Below are positions 47,754 to 55,980 of a DNA stretch of 55,980 nucleotides, piece by piece (within the stretch, counting starts at the first letter, position 1; the number at the start of each line of letters is the position of its first letter). This stretch comes from Aquiluna sp. GTDB taxonomy: Bacteria > Actinomycetota > Actinomycetes > Actinomycetales > Microbacteriaceae. The notes under the pieces were generated by a model, which saw only the letters and a list, made by a program, of their open reading frames with translations, ran no database searches and had not been told where the DNA came from. The stretch spans positions 1-55,980 of the forward strand of contig JAFMHN010000008.1 in NCBI GenBank assembly GCA_017854485.1, given 5' to 3'. A program made the translations under genes and the position numbers.

Positions 47754-48248
47754 GTCCAAGACCTTTCTGGCCTGAACTGCGTCCTGCTCCGGGACTATTA
47801 CCTCGTACCTGGATGCAACTGGCATCTGAGAGCTCAGGAAACCCCGACGGTTCTTGGAGGCAACAAATCGCAGGATGCTAAACAACATTCCACCGCCGGC
47901 GGCCATCAATACCACCGCCATGAATTCCTGTGGCGCATAGCTAATTGTGTCATCGGCACCAACCTGAACCCCGGCACCAATTATCAGGGCAAAGATAACC
48001 CCCAGCCAGAATCCAGTCAGCGCTCCAGATCCGGCGACCCGTCCGTAGCCAAGTCTGGATCGAACCCTCTCAACCAGCACTAGATCGTGCCCGACAATAG
48101 AAATCTTGTTGGCAGCCAGGTCACCCTGGACGAGCCGATTTACCAAATCAGAAGCCTCAGCATGCGTTCTGAACTCGCCGAGACTGTGACCGCGCGGGAT
48201 AGATGGCCCCGCTTTGCCTCTTTTTGCTGCGCTAGATGGGTTGCTCAT
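47733..48248 (-). CDS. General stress protein 17M-like membrane protein
   Basis: The 171-residue protein has a cytoplasmic domain (LGEFRTHAEASDLVNRLVQG, then KISIVGHDLVLVERVRSRLGYGR) resembling the general-stress-protein 17M N-terminus. Two transmembrane helices follow (GALTGFWLGVIFALIIGAG and FMAVVLMAAGGGMLFSIL) and then a tail (ASRYEVIVPEQDAVQARKVLD). Its role is unknown. The 3' end overlaps pepP by 21 bases. It is divergent from the MgtE-N/CBS gene. Confidence 0.72.
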   Translation of the reverse strand: MSNPSSAAKRGKAGPSIPRGHSLGEFRTHAEASDLVNRLVQGDLAANKISIVGHDLVLVERVRSRLGYGRVAGSGALTGFWLGVIFALIIGAGVQVGADDTISYAPQEFMAVVLMAAGGGMLFSILRFVASKNRRGFLSSQMPVASRYEVIVPEQDAVQARKVLDLAISSE

Positions 48249-48282
48249 GGCTCAAATTCTTTCAGGATTGTGAATAGCCCAA

Positions 48283-48288
48283 TAAGGT
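48283..48288 (+). promoter_or_regulatory. -10 hexamer of the MgtE-N/CBS gene, probable leaderless start
   Basis: TAAGGT is followed by seven bases and then the ATG at 48296. The overlapping AAGG could also act as a weak ribosome site eight bases from the ATG, so either reading is possible. Confidence 0.45.
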
Positions 48289-48295
48289 TATCTCT

Positions 48296-49537
48296 ATGAG
48301 CGCAACCAGAGTATTCGTAGCCAGACTGGCAGGTTGCGGTGTTTTTGACCCTCAGGGCGACCGAGTCGGCAAGGTCATCGATGTCCTGATGGCATATAGA
48401 CAAACTTTGCCGCCGAGGGCAACGGGATTCATCATTGAAATTTCTGGTCGCAGAAGAGTGTTCCTGCCGATAGCCCGAGTAACAGCAATTGCCCCCGGGC
48501 AGCTTATTACCAATGGCCTTATTGATCTTCGCCGCTTCACGATAAGGGGCCAAGAAGTTAGAGCGATTGCCGAGATGCTTGGTCGCAAGGTTACGCTGTT
48601 GGAGGGCAAGAACATTGCCAGCATCGAAGATTTTGCAATCGAAAAAGGCAAACGCGGCGAATGGGTGCTCTCGGAACTTTTTGTCAGAAGGCAGAAAAAG
48701 ACAGCAGGATTGCCATTTGCTAAAGGCCCTACCGAGTTTGTGCAGTGGCACGAAGTTGCCGAAAACCAGGAGAATCCTGCAGATCAAGACGCTCAGCAGC
48801 TGCTGACCGCGGTTCAGGACCTGCGGCCAGCCGACCTGGCGACAGCGGTTCTAGACCTGCCTGAAGATAGGATGCTCGCGCTAGCCGACGAGCTTGATGA
48901 CGAACGTCTGGCGGACCTTCTGGAAGAGCTTCCGGAGGAAGAGCAGCTGGAAATCATTAATGACCTTGATGACCAGCGCGCAGCCGAAGTTCTTGACCTA
49001 ATGGGACCAGATGATGCCGCCGACCTGATGGCCAACCTGACTCCTGAGCGCACTGAGACGCTACTTGATTTGATGGACGATGAAGAGGCTGAAGATATTA
49101 GGCAGCTGCTTCAGTATGAGCCGTATACCGCAGGTGGAATGATGACTCCTGAGCCCATCATTTGCGCAGCCGACACCACAGTTGCTGAGGCTATGGCGCT
49201 GGTTCGAAGAAAAGAAGTTGAGCCGGTACTGGCCGCCCAGGTCTTCGTTACCCTGCCTCCTTACGAAGCACCAACTGGCAGGTATTTGGGGGTTGTCCAC
49301 TTCCAGAAGCTGCTTCGCTACCCGCCGCATGAACGTCTGGGTTCACTGCTGGATACGGAGCAGGAACCGATTGCCCTGGACACACCAATCGCCCAGATTC
49401 ACCGCGACTTAGCAACCTATGACCTGGTTGCGCTACCGGTGACAGACGATGAGCAACATCTGGTTGGTGTGGTCACCGTGGACGATGTGCTAGACCACCT
49501 ATTGCCCGACGACTGGAGAAGTGAGGAGGACAGCTAA
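48296..49537 (+). CDS. PRC-barrel / MgtE-N / CBS domain protein without transport domain
   Basis: The 413-residue soluble protein has one or two PRC-barrel-like segments in the first 130 residues. An MgtE intracellular N domain follows, with its Asp/Glu/Leu-rich repeats (LPEDRMLALADELDDERLADLLEELPEE), and then a CBS pair (about residues 275-405). These parts form the Mg2+-sensing cytosolic half of MgtE, but the five-helix channel is absent. It resembles Rv1232c, next to the same DUF1003 and mrp genes. It probably senses Mg2+ or adenylates for a partner. The next gene starts with a one-base overlap. Confidence 0.85.
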   Translation: MSATRVFVARLAGCGVFDPQGDRVGKVIDVLMAYRQTLPPRATGFIIEISGRRRVFLPIARVTAIAPGQLITNGLIDLRRFTIRGQEVRAIAEMLGRKVTLLEGKNIASIEDFAIEKGKRGEWVLSELFVRRQKKTAGLPFAKGPTEFVQWHEVAENQENPADQDAQQLLTAVQDLRPADLATAVLDLPEDRMLALADELDDERLADLLEELPEEEQLEIINDLDDQRAAEVLDLMGPDDAADLMANLTPERTETLLDLMDDEEAEDIRQLLQYEPYTAGGMMTPEPIICAADTTVAEAMALVRRKEVEPVLAAQVFVTLPPYEAPTGRYLGVVHFQKLLRYPPHERLGSLLDTEQEPIALDTPIAQIHRDLATYDLVALPVTDDEQHLVGVVTVDDVLDHLLPDDWRSEEDS

Positions 49538-50052
49538 TGGCAAGAAACCAATCAGAGCTTGAAAAGCCGTTGACTCGCCGTCCTCTGTTCAGGCTCCCCA
49601 ATATTTCGCAGGAAACAGTTGGCCGAATCTCAGAGCGATTCGCCAGAGCCATGGGAACCGGGGCTTTCTTGATTGTGATGACAGCAGTCGTCGCCATCTG
49701 GCTCACCTGGAACACCCTGGCAGCACCCTCGTCACAGTTTGATCCCAGGGCGCTGAACTTCACCCTGCTAACGCTGCTGCTGTCACTCCAGGCCTCGTAT
49801 GCAGCGCCCCTGATCCTGCTGGCTCAGAACCGCCAGGATGACCGAGACCGAGTGAAGTTCGAACAGGATCGTCAGCGCTCCGAACGGAATCTGGCCGACA
49901 CTGAGTATTTGGCGCGTGAAGTTGCAGCCCTGGCTCTTGCTGTTGACGAGGTTGCCACCAGAGACTTTGTTCGCGATGAAATCAGGGAAGCTATGAAGGA
50001 CCTTCTGGAAGAGCTTCGGAACGATCCAAAGCCCGGCAAGAAAACTAAATGA
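49537..50052 (+). CDS. DUF1003 family membrane protein
   Basis: The 171-residue protein has two transmembrane helices (TGAFLIVMTAVVAIWLTWNTL and LLTLLLSLQASYAAPLILLAQNRQ) and a charged C-terminal helix beginning DDRDRVKFEQDRQRSERN, the DUF1003 pattern. Function is unknown. Linkage by overlaps to the MgtE-N/CBS protein on one side and Mrp on the other suggests one mRNA; the membrane partner missing from the CBS protein could be this one (inference). Confidence 0.88.
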   Translation: MARNQSELEKPLTRRPLFRLPNISQETVGRISERFARAMGTGAFLIVMTAVVAIWLTWNTLAAPSSQFDPRALNFTLLTLLLSLQASYAAPLILLAQNRQDDRDRVKFEQDRQRSERNLADTEYLAREVAALALAVDEVATRDFVRDEIREAMKDLLEELRNDPKPGKKTK

Positions 50053-51149
50053 GCAGAGCACTAAAAGCTCTGGCAACTGTTATTGACCCGGAGCTGAGAG
50101 CCCCAATTACCGAACTCGGGATGGTTGGCGAAATTCAAGAAACTGAAGATTCGGCAACCGCCACGATAAAACTCACAATCGTTGGCTGCCCAGCAGCTCA
50201 ATCGATTGAACGTGACGTGAGAGCTGCGCTTGCCAAGGAATTCAGCGAGGTGGTCGTTAACATGACCACCATGACTGCCGAGGAGAGGCAGGAGCTAACT
50301 CTCAAACTTCGCGGTGATAAGCCGCCCAAGTTCAATCCGTTCGCGGAAAAGAACTGTCTCACAAAAGTCATTTTTGTCTCCAGCGGCAAGGGCGGGGTCG
50401 GGAAATCGACGCTCACTGTGAACCTGGCGGTTGCGCTTGCCAAGCTTGGCCATAAAGTTGGGCTTTTAGATGCCGACATCTTCGGTTATTCAGTGCCGCA
50501 GCTCATTGGAGTGAATCAGAGCCCAACCAAAGTCGATCAGCTGATGCTTCCGCCAATTGCTCACGACGTCAAGGTGATTTCAATCGGCTTTTTCGTCAAG
50601 GACAATCAGCCGGTCGCCTGGCGCGGACCGATGCTACATAGGGCGGTTGAGCAGTTTTTGACAGATGTCCACTGGGGAGACCTTGATTTTCTGCTGGTTG
50701 ACTTACCTCCTGGAACTGGAGATGTTGCAATCAGCCTGGGTCAGCTGCTACCCAGTGCCCAGTCGTTGGTTGTAACCACTCCCCAGCACACCGCTGCAAT
50801 GGTTGCTGAGCGCTCCGGCGCAATTGGACTGCAGACTGGCCAATCGATTCTTGGGGTAATAGAAAACATGAGCTATCTACCCACAGCCAATGGCCCGCTT
50901 GAGCTGTTTGGTGCTGGTGGCGGACAGGCAGTGGCTGACCGGCTTACAGAAATCTCAGGAACGAAAGTTACGGTCTTGGGAAAGATATCGATCAGTCAAG
51001 GCTTGAGGGAATCTGCCGATGACCAAATGCCAGTCGTTGTGAGCAACCCAAGCGATCAAGCAGCACAGGAAATCAGTGCAGTTGCCTCTGCAATCGCCTC
51101 GATGCCAAGAGGGCTAAGTGGGAAATCTTTAAGGATCTCTCCGAGTTAG
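50049..51149 (+). CDS. mrp: Mrp/NBP35 family P-loop iron-sulfur cluster carrier
   Basis: The 366-residue protein has an N-terminal MIP18/DUF59 domain (LATVIDPELRAPITELGMVGE) and a deviant Walker A SSGKGGVGKSTLTVN. Relatives bind and transfer Fe-S clusters. The C-terminal CxxC of many Mrp proteins is missing: the segment after IENMSYL holds no Cys, as I recall also for mycobacterial Mrp, so cluster binding at that site is doubtful. It overlaps the DUF1003 gene by four bases. Confidence 0.93.
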   Translation: MSRALKALATVIDPELRAPITELGMVGEIQETEDSATATIKLTIVGCPAAQSIERDVRAALAKEFSEVVVNMTTMTAEERQELTLKLRGDKPPKFNPFAEKNCLTKVIFVSSGKGGVGKSTLTVNLAVALAKLGHKVGLLDADIFGYSVPQLIGVNQSPTKVDQLMLPPIAHDVKVISIGFFVKDNQPVAWRGPMLHRAVEQFLTDVHWGDLDFLLVDLPPGTGDVAISLGQLLPSAQSLVVTTPQHTAAMVAERSGAIGLQTGQSILGVIENMSYLPTANGPLELFGAGGGQAVADRLTEISGTKVTVLGKISISQGLRESADDQMPVVVSNPSDQAAQEISAVASAIASMPRGLSGKSLRISPS

Positions 51150-51157
51150 AGTTAGCC

Positions 51158-52633
51158 ATGGACACTATCAGCGTTGTAGATCCACTAACCGGCAACGAGT
51201 TGCACGTAATTGATTCACACTCGGCAGCCGACGTGGCCCTAATTTTTGATTCAGCCAGAAAAGCTCAGCCGAGTTGGGCTGCAACCGAACCTAAGGTTCG
51301 CTCAAAGATTGCTCGCAGGATTGTGGATTCCATGATCGAAAACCAAGAGACAATCATGGACCTACTTCAGGCCGAAACTGGAAAATCAAGAGCGCATGCC
51401 TTCGAGGAAATAACTGGTTCCCTGGGTGCCATTGGTTACTACGCCAAAGTGACCCCAAAGCTCATGAAGCGCAAATCGGTTCGCTCCGGTGCTCCCTTTA
51501 TGCTCAGTGCCTATGTAGAGCCGGCTCCAGTCGGAGTGGTTGGAATCATCACGCCCTGGAACTATCCGTTGGCCCTGACCATGATGGATGTGATTCCGGC
51601 GCTTATGGCCGGCAATGCCGTTGTCCAAAAGGCCGACAACCAAACTGCCAAAACAGTCCAGCTCGCACGAAAACTAAGTGTTGAAGCCGGTATTCCTGAG
51701 CACATTTGGCAGGTTGTCCATGGCGAGCCAGCCGTGGTTGGAAATGCGGTAACCGACAACGCCGACTACGTAGCCTTCACTGGCTCCACTGCGACCGGAA
51801 AAATAGTCGCCCAACGCGCTGCCTCCAGGCTTATCGGATACTCACTTGAATTGGGCGGCAAGAATCCGATGATTGTGCTTCCAGGCGCTGACTTGAATCA
51901 GGCTGCAGAAACTGCAATCGGCGGGGCTTTTGGAAACTCCGGACAGCTGTGCGTCTCAATCGAGCGGCTCTATGTTCCCCAGCATTCGCTGAAGGAGTTT
52001 GAGCAGATCCTGAAAGCCAAGGTTGAGTCGCTAAAGCTTGGCAACTCAGACAAGTTTGATTTTGATCTCGGAGCGCTCACTTCCAAGGCTCAGATCGAGC
52101 GAGTCTCTGGCTTTGTGGAAAGAGCGACAAAAGAGGGTGCCGAGATCCTGACCGGCGGAAAGCCACTGCCAGAAATTGGGCCGAACTTTTTCGCACCAAC
52201 AGTCATCACGAACATTCCGCATGGCGCTGAGATCCTTCACAAGGAGGTGTTCGGGCCCGTCATCGCACTGATTGGCTACGAGGGCCTGGACCAGGCAGTG
52301 GAACTAGCAAATGCCAGCGAGTATGGGCTGAATGCCTCGGTGGTGGGAAACCGTGCGCAGGCGCTTAAAGTTGCGAGCAGGCTGATGGCTGGATCGGTGA
52401 ACGTGAATGAGGGCTACCGCGCATCCATGGCTTCAATGGCCGCCCCAATGGGAGGAATGAAGCAATCAGGCATGGGTAGGCGTTCCGGGCCCGGAGGTCT
52501 ACTGAGGTTTACGGAGACCAGAACCATCGGCGTTAGCAATAGAAGTCCGATCAAATTGCCAACTCGCGCCGAAGGCTACAAGGCACTGGCACCGATTCTG
52601 ACAAAACTGATTAGGTTTCTGGGAAAGATTTAG
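51158..52633 (+). CDS. NAD(P)-dependent aldehyde dehydrogenase, succinate-semialdehyde type
   Basis: The 491-residue ALDH-superfamily enzyme has the cofactor/Glu motif LELGGKNPM, the catalytic Cys in GNSGQLCVSIERLY and the ITPWNYPL segment. Overall it resembles actinobacterial succinic semialdehyde dehydrogenases (gabD2-like), which feed 4-carbon units to succinate; the substrate cannot be proven. It starts eight bases after mrp. Its TAG stop interlocks with the tatB stop. Confidence 0.82.
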   Translation: MDTISVVDPLTGNELHVIDSHSAADVALIFDSARKAQPSWAATEPKVRSKIARRIVDSMIENQETIMDLLQAETGKSRAHAFEEITGSLGAIGYYAKVTPKLMKRKSVRSGAPFMLSAYVEPAPVGVVGIITPWNYPLALTMMDVIPALMAGNAVVQKADNQTAKTVQLARKLSVEAGIPEHIWQVVHGEPAVVGNAVTDNADYVAFTGSTATGKIVAQRAASRLIGYSLELGGKNPMIVLPGADLNQAAETAIGGAFGNSGQLCVSIERLYVPQHSLKEFEQILKAKVESLKLGNSDKFDFDLGALTSKAQIERVSGFVERATKEGAEILTGGKPLPEIGPNFFAPTVITNIPHGAEILHKEVFGPVIALIGYEGLDQAVELANASEYGLNASVVGNRAQALKVASRLMAGSVNVNEGYRASMASMAAPMGGMKQSGMGRRSGPGGLLRFTETRTIGVSNRSPIKLPTRAEGYKALAPILTKLIRFLGKI

Positions 52634-52986
52634 GTTGACTCCATGTCAACCGGTGGCGTTTCACCAAGCTCGAGTGGCTTCTGAGGTGGCTTGGCGCGGT
52701 TCAAAGTCTCGGCCGCGTTTGCAGGTCGCTTCTTTTCATCTAGCAGCGCCTCACGAACAATTCTGCGCGGGTCATACTGTCTAGGATCTAGCTTCTTCCA
52801 GTCCAGATCCTCAAAACCTTCGCCCAGTTCAGATTTCATTTGCACCTGGGCGTTGTCGACCATGCGCTTTCCCTTGCGAGCCCACTCGCCCAATTGCTTC
52901 GCGTAATAGGGCAGACGCTCTGGCCCGAGAATCAGGACGGCAAGTAGCGCAAGCAGCAACAGCTTTTCTGCACTAAGTCCAAACAT
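52630..52986 (-). CDS. tatB: Sec-independent protein translocase TatB
   Basis: The 118-residue protein opens with the TatB signature MFGLSAEKLLLLALLAVLILGPERLP: one N-terminal membrane helix, then an amphipathic helix and a charged tail. TatB binds twin-arginine substrates together with TatC. I chose the ATG at 52986, because the signature begins there and a TANNNT hexamer ends seven bases before; an earlier in-frame start would add 14 residues. Confidence 0.92.
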   Translation of the reverse strand: MFGLSAEKLLLLALLAVLILGPERLPYYAKQLGEWARKGKRMVDNAQVQMKSELGEGFEDLDWKKLDPRQYDPRRIVREALLDEKKRPANAAETLNRAKPPQKPLELGETPPVDMEST

Positions 52987-52993
52987 GTCTCTG

Positions 52994-52999
52994 AGTTTA
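52994..52999 (-). promoter_or_regulatory. -10 hexamer of tatB, leaderless start
   Basis: TAAACT on the minus strand is followed by seven bases and then the ATG of tatB. No ribosome site is present. Confidence 0.6.
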
Positions 53000-53051
53000 C
53001 AACTATCCAATCCATGCTTTTTACACAACCCAACCTAAGCTTGAGACCAAG

Positions 53052-53678
53052 ATGATAGACAAGATTTCAAGCTGGAAATTCGCAGAAGAATTCAACACCG
53101 AGCCAGAGGCAATGGCCACCGCGCGTAAAAGCGCTGAGGAGCTCGGAGTCGAGTCGGTCACAGTTGCCACGGGCGCAGGCCTGGCAACCATCGCGGCCAT
53201 GCTCTCCGCCAAAAATATCGTTGAGGCTGGCACTGGTGCTGGCGTCTCCGGGCTTTGGCTCCTTAGCGCCTCAGAGGCCAGCACCCTCACAACTATTGAC
53301 GATGAGCCTGAGTATCAAGACCGGGCCCGCAAAAACTTTCTGGCTGCCGGGATTCCAGCCAGCCGCGCTCGGGTAATAACCGGCAAGGCCAGTGCCGTCA
53401 TGGCAAACATGACTGAGGCAGCCTACGACCTGGTCTTCATTGATGTAGATCCGGCAGCCGTTGAGGAAGTCCTCCCCCACGCAACGTCTTTAGTGAAGCC
53501 GTCAGGCGCAATCGTGCTCGCTCATGCACTCTGGCGCGATCGAGTTCCGAATCCTGCGCTGCGGGATGATGACACTTCTTCGCTTCGCGCTGTTGTCAGG
53601 TTCTTTGAGGATTCAGACGAATTCATCTCAAGCATTTCCATGCTTGGTGATGGATTATTAATTGCGGTTAGAAAGTAA
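53052..53678 (+). CDS. Class I SAM-dependent O-methyltransferase
   Basis: The 208-residue protein has the SAM site IVEAGTGAGVSGLWLL, an acidic residue after strand 2 (TIDDEPEY) and VFIDVDPAAVEEVLPHA, as in the small cation-dependent O-methyltransferase family (Rv1220c-like). The acceptor is unknown. The nearest -10-like hexamer (TAAGCT) is ten bases before the ATG, giving at most a very short leader. It is divergent from tatB. Confidence 0.85.
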   Translation: MIDKISSWKFAEEFNTEPEAMATARKSAEELGVESVTVATGAGLATIAAMLSAKNIVEAGTGAGVSGLWLLSASEASTLTTIDDEPEYQDRARKNFLAAGIPASRARVITGKASAVMANMTEAAYDLVFIDVDPAAVEEVLPHATSLVKPSGAIVLAHALWRDRVPNPALRDDDTSSLRAVVRFFEDSDEFISSISMLGDGLLIAVRK

Positions 53679-53681
53679 GAA

Positions 53682-53855
53682 TTACTTCTTTACAACGCCA
53701 GCTAGAACCTTGTGTAGCTCTTTAGCTTCATCGTCGTTCACTGACACCACAAGGCGTCCGCCGCCCTCTAGGGGAACTCTAAGAACAATCAGGCCGCGCG
53801 GCTCGCGCTCTGCTTCCATTGGCCCGTCTCCGGTTCGAGGCTTCATAGCTGCCAT
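53682..53855 (-). CDS. DUF3117 family small protein
   Basis: This 57-residue protein begins MAAMKPRTGDGPMEAEREPR and continues RVPLEGGGRLVVSVNDDEAKEL, the near-invariant sequence of the actinobacterial DUF3117 family. Its function is unknown. An AAGGAG lies nine bases before the ATG. Its stop is three bases from the end of the convergent methyltransferase gene. Confidence 0.92.
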   Translation of the reverse strand: MAAMKPRTGDGPMEAEREPRGLIVLRVPLEGGGRLVVSVNDDEAKELHKVLAGVVKK

Positions 53856-53926
53856 TGGATAACACTCCTTGGATTTGTCTTAGAAGCTCCAATTATCCCA
53901 GAATCAGTGACTTAAAGCCAACTGCA

Positions 53927-54997
53927 CTAACTGGTCAGCCATTCCCGTAGACCTGTTTCAACGTCAAACAAGTGTCCAACCGGGACGTTTTCGTTATCGG
54001 CATGAGCAAGCGAGGGGTCACCCGGACCATAGTTCACGGCAGGAATGCCAAGGCTCGAAAACCTGGCTACATCGGTCCAGCCATATTTTGGCCTGACGTC
54101 GGATCCGGTGGCGGCGATGAACTTTCTGGCAGCGGGAAGATCTAGACCTGGACGCGCGCCTTCGGCCTCATCGGTCAAAACAACTTCGAAGCCAGCAAAC
54201 AACTCTCGAACATGGTCAAGAGCCTGGGCCGCAGACTTATCTGGAGCAAACCGATAGTTCACGGTCAACACAGTCAGGTCCGGAATGACATTTGTTGCGA
54301 CACCCCCGGAGACCACCACGGCGTTCAGGCTCTCGCGGTAATCGAGCCCATCCACGGTCACCGTCTGCGGTTGGTATTGATTTAAGATATTCAGCGGCTC
54401 GGCCATCAGGTGGATTGCGTTCAACCCCATCCAGGGCCTAGCTGAGTGTGCCTTTTTGCCCAGGGTGCGAACCTCAACCCGAATCGTTCCGTTGCAACCG
54501 CCCTCAACCAAGGCCGAGGTTGGCTCACAGAGAATCGCAAATTCTCCTGCAAGTAATTCCGGGTAGTTTCTGGAAAGTCTCCCCAGGCCATTGAGTTCAG
54601 AGGCGACCTCTTCGTTGTCATAGAAGATCCAGGTGATGTCGTAGCTTGGCGCGGTTAGTTCACAGGCAAGCTTGAGCATCACAGCGATGCCACCCTTCAT
54701 GTCCACCGAACCCCTGCCAAAAATCACCTGTTCACGTTCGAAGTGATGAAGCTCTGCAGGTAGGTTGCTGGCCACCGGGACTGTGTCCAGGTGACCTGCA
54801 ATGATCACGCGCTGTTCCCGGCCCAGGTTCGTCATTGCCACCAAGGCATTACCGTCGCGGGTCACCGTGAGGTGCGGATAGTTTTCGAACATCGCTTGAA
54901 TCTGATCAGCAAGCTGCGCCTCGTTAGAAGACACAGACTCGATGTTGCACACATCAAGCGTGAGCTCCACAAGGGACTTGGTTGGGTCTAAAGCCAT
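53927..54997 (-). CDS. dapE: Succinyl-diaminopimelate desuccinylase
   Basis: The 356-residue M20-family zinc hydrolase releases LL-diaminopimelate from its N-succinyl form. Ligands are visible in [10 protein letters not shown] (His, Asp), [15 protein letters not shown] (Asp) and the general-base segment [11 protein letters not shown] chose the ATG at 54997 with a TANNNT hexamer seven bases upstream; an earlier in-frame codon would add 30 residues and run into dapD. It is divergent from dapD with 30 bases between starts; lysA in this window completes the route. Confidence 0.93.
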   Translation of the reverse strand: MALDPTKSLVELTLDVCNIESVSSNEAQLADQIQAMFENYPHLTVTRDGNALVAMTNLGREQRVIIAGHLDTVPVASNLPAELHHFEREQVIFGRGSVDMKGGIAVMLKLACELTAPSYDITWIFYDNEEVASELNGLGRLSRNYPELLAGEFAILCEPTSALVEGGCNGTIRVEVRTLGKKAHSARPWMGLNAIHLMAEPLNILNQYQPQTVTVDGLDYRESLNAVVVSGGVATNVIPDLTVLTVNYRFAPDKSAAQALDHVRELFAGFEVVLTDEAEGARPGLDLPAARKFIAATGSDVRPKYGWTDVARFSSLGIPAVNYGPGDPSLAHADNENVPVGHLFDVETGLREWLTS

Positions 54998-55004
54998 GCA
55001 CAAA

Positions 55005-55010
55005 AGGCTA
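55005..55010 (-). promoter_or_regulatory. -10 hexamer of dapE, leaderless start
   Basis: TAGCCT on the minus strand is followed by seven bases and then the ATG of dapE. It sits five bases from the dapD hexamer on the other strand, so the two promoters almost touch. Confidence 0.6.
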
Positions 55011-55014
55011 CCTG

Positions 55015-55020
55015 TATTCT
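55015..55020 (+). promoter_or_regulatory. -10 hexamer of dapD, leaderless start
   Basis: TATTCT, preceded by TG one base upstream-adjacent (TGTATTCT), is followed by seven bases and then the ATG of dapD. A GGAG three bases before the ATG is too close to be a good ribosome site. Confidence 0.55.
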
Positions 55021-55027
55021 GGAGCTG

Positions 55028-55978
55028 ATGAGTGAGAAGCAAATAAACGAAATGGCCTGGGGCCACGGCCTTGCCAGCAAGGCCCAAGACGGCACGATTC
55101 TGGATGTCTGGTATCCAGATCCAACCCTAGGCAGTGCCCCTGCCTCAGATTTGCAGTGGTTTCCGCCCAAAGAGCTAGACCTTGCAGCGGGCCCTGACCC
55201 GCTTCGCAACGTCACAACTGAGGTAATTCGCTGCGAGGTAAACCTTGCAAACCCAGTTGAATCAACGGCCGATGCCTATCTCAGACTGCACCTTCTTTCG
55301 CACTTGCTTGTTCAGCCAAACTCCATCAACCTTGAAGACCTGATTCCTAATTTGCCGATTGTGGCATTTACGAACTTTGGAACGATTGCCCTGGATGATT
55401 TTGAAAATCGGTCATTGGAACTTCGCAGAGCCGGAGTAATAGCTCACTCAATCGATAAGTTTCCGAGACTGGTTGACTACGTGGTCCCCAAGAAGGTCCG
55501 CATTGCAGACGCCAACCGAGTCCGGCTCGGTGCGCACTTGGCGCCGGGAACAACCGTCATGCACGAGGGGTTTGTGAACTTTAACGCTGGCACCCTTGGG
55601 TCCTCCATGGTTGAGGGGCGCATTTCCCAGGGTGTGATTGTCGGAGATGGCAGCGACATCGGTGGTGGTGCATCGATTATGGGCACCTTGTCTGGGGGCG
55701 GCAACCACAAGGTTTCAATTGGAAAACGGGCACTGCTGGGAGCAAACTCCGGCATCGGAATCTCGATTGGTGATGATTCAATTGTTGAGGCTGGGCTTTA
55801 TGTCACCGCTGGCACCAAGGTCACGCTAATTGTTGATGGCAAATCAGAGGCGGTAAAGGCGTCCGAATTGTCAGGCCTGGCGGGCATGCTGTTTAGAAGA
55901 AACTCCCAGACCGGTGCAGTAGAGGCAATTGCCAGAGATGGCGTTGGCATCGAACTGAACTCCGAACTACACGCCTAA
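55028..55978 (+). CDS. dapD: Tetrahydrodipicolinate N-succinyltransferase
   Basis: The 316-residue enzyme adds succinyl-CoA to tetrahydrodipicolinate in lysine and diaminopimelate synthesis. An N-terminal domain (about 150 residues) precedes a left-handed beta-helix with hexapeptide turns: [24 protein letters not shown] and [22 protein letters not shown]. This is the longer actinobacterial DapD type. The frame is complete and stops two bases before the window end. Confidence 0.95.
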   Translation: MSEKQINEMAWGHGLASKAQDGTILDVWYPDPTLGSAPASDLQWFPPKELDLAAGPDPLRNVTTEVIRCEVNLANPVESTADAYLRLHLLSHLLVQPNSINLEDLIPNLPIVAFTNFGTIALDDFENRSLELRRAGVIAHSIDKFPRLVDYVVPKKVRIADANRVRLGAHLAPGTTVMHEGFVNFNAGTLGSSMVEGRISQGVIVGDGSDIGGGASIMGTLSGGGNHKVSIGKRALLGANSGIGISIGDDSIVEAGLYVTAGTKVTLIVDGKSEAVKASELSGLAGMLFRRNSQTGAVEAIARDGVGIELNSELHA

Positions 55979-55980
55979 CC

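Noticed and set aside
53047-53052. Leaderless promoter for the O-methyltransferase
   Set aside because: The nearest TANNNT (53036-53041) is ten bases before the ATG, outside the 6-7 base pattern of the other genes.

Overview
The window looks like part of the chromosome of a streamlined actinobacterium, most likely a Microbacteriaceae member of the small-genome planktonic type (Rhodoluna/Aquiluna-like). This is inference from four things: moderate GC, actinobacteria-restricted small families (DUF3039, DUF3107, DUF3117, UPF0182), gene order that I recall from Mycobacterium tuberculosis, and extreme packing with no gene-free stretch over about 155 bases. No mobile element, CRISPR array, rRNA or prophage gene was seen.

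Layout. 1-1789: tail of a sigma factor gene and a large membrane-anchored partner of anti-sigma type. 1786-15130 (minus): rho, prfA, prmC, tsaC, a wecA-type transferase, atpI-like, the F1Fo ATP synthase operon atpBEFHAGDC and yaaA. 15206-21574 (minus): argS-lysA-hom-thrC-thrB. Together these match the argS-to-atpC order I recall from mycobacteria, without rpmE. 21729-25488: tRNA-Arg(CCG), rdgB-rph-murI, pncB and DUF3039. 25495-27662: an HtrA-like protease, an exported PKD-like protein and initiator tRNA-fMet with the one convincing intrinsic terminator. 27695-45499: a second block resembling the mycobacterial Rv3193c-Rv3211 neighbourhood: UPF0182, YlbL-type Lon/PDZ protease, Zincin_2-like protein, RRE/E1-like protein, short UvrD2-like helicase, APH-fold protein, AdnB and AdnA helicase-nucleases, DUF3107, a small membrane protein, a ferritin-like protein and a DEAD-box helicase. 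45469-53855: PHP phosphoesterase, PepP, a stress protein, MgtE-N/CBS protein, DUF1003, Mrp, an aldehyde dehydrogenase, TatB, a methyltransferase and DUF3117. 53927-55978: dapE and dapD, divergent.

How they work together. ATP synthesis, aspartate-family amino acid synthesis (hom, thrB, thrC, lysA, dapD, dapE), translation factors (prfA, prmC, argS, two tRNAs, tsaC) and transcription termination (rho) fill the left half. The right half is centred on DNA break processing (AdnA/AdnB, UvrD2-like) and is surrounded by proteins that keep recognisable folds but lack catalytic residues.

Two architectural themes stand out. First, eleven transcription-unit starts carry a TANNNT hexamer 6 nt before GTG or 7 nt before ATG, the signature of leaderless mRNAs. 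Second, every convergent pair (ten of ten) overlaps, abuts or is at most 3 nt apart, leaving no room for intrinsic terminators. The most unusual biology is the group of apparent pseudoenzymes next to uvrD2 and adnBA: a kinase-fold protein lacking all its catalytic residues, an orphan E1-like protein without its ATP loop, and two metal-enzyme-like proteins lacking expected ligands. Family assignments and synteny are from memory, not from a search.
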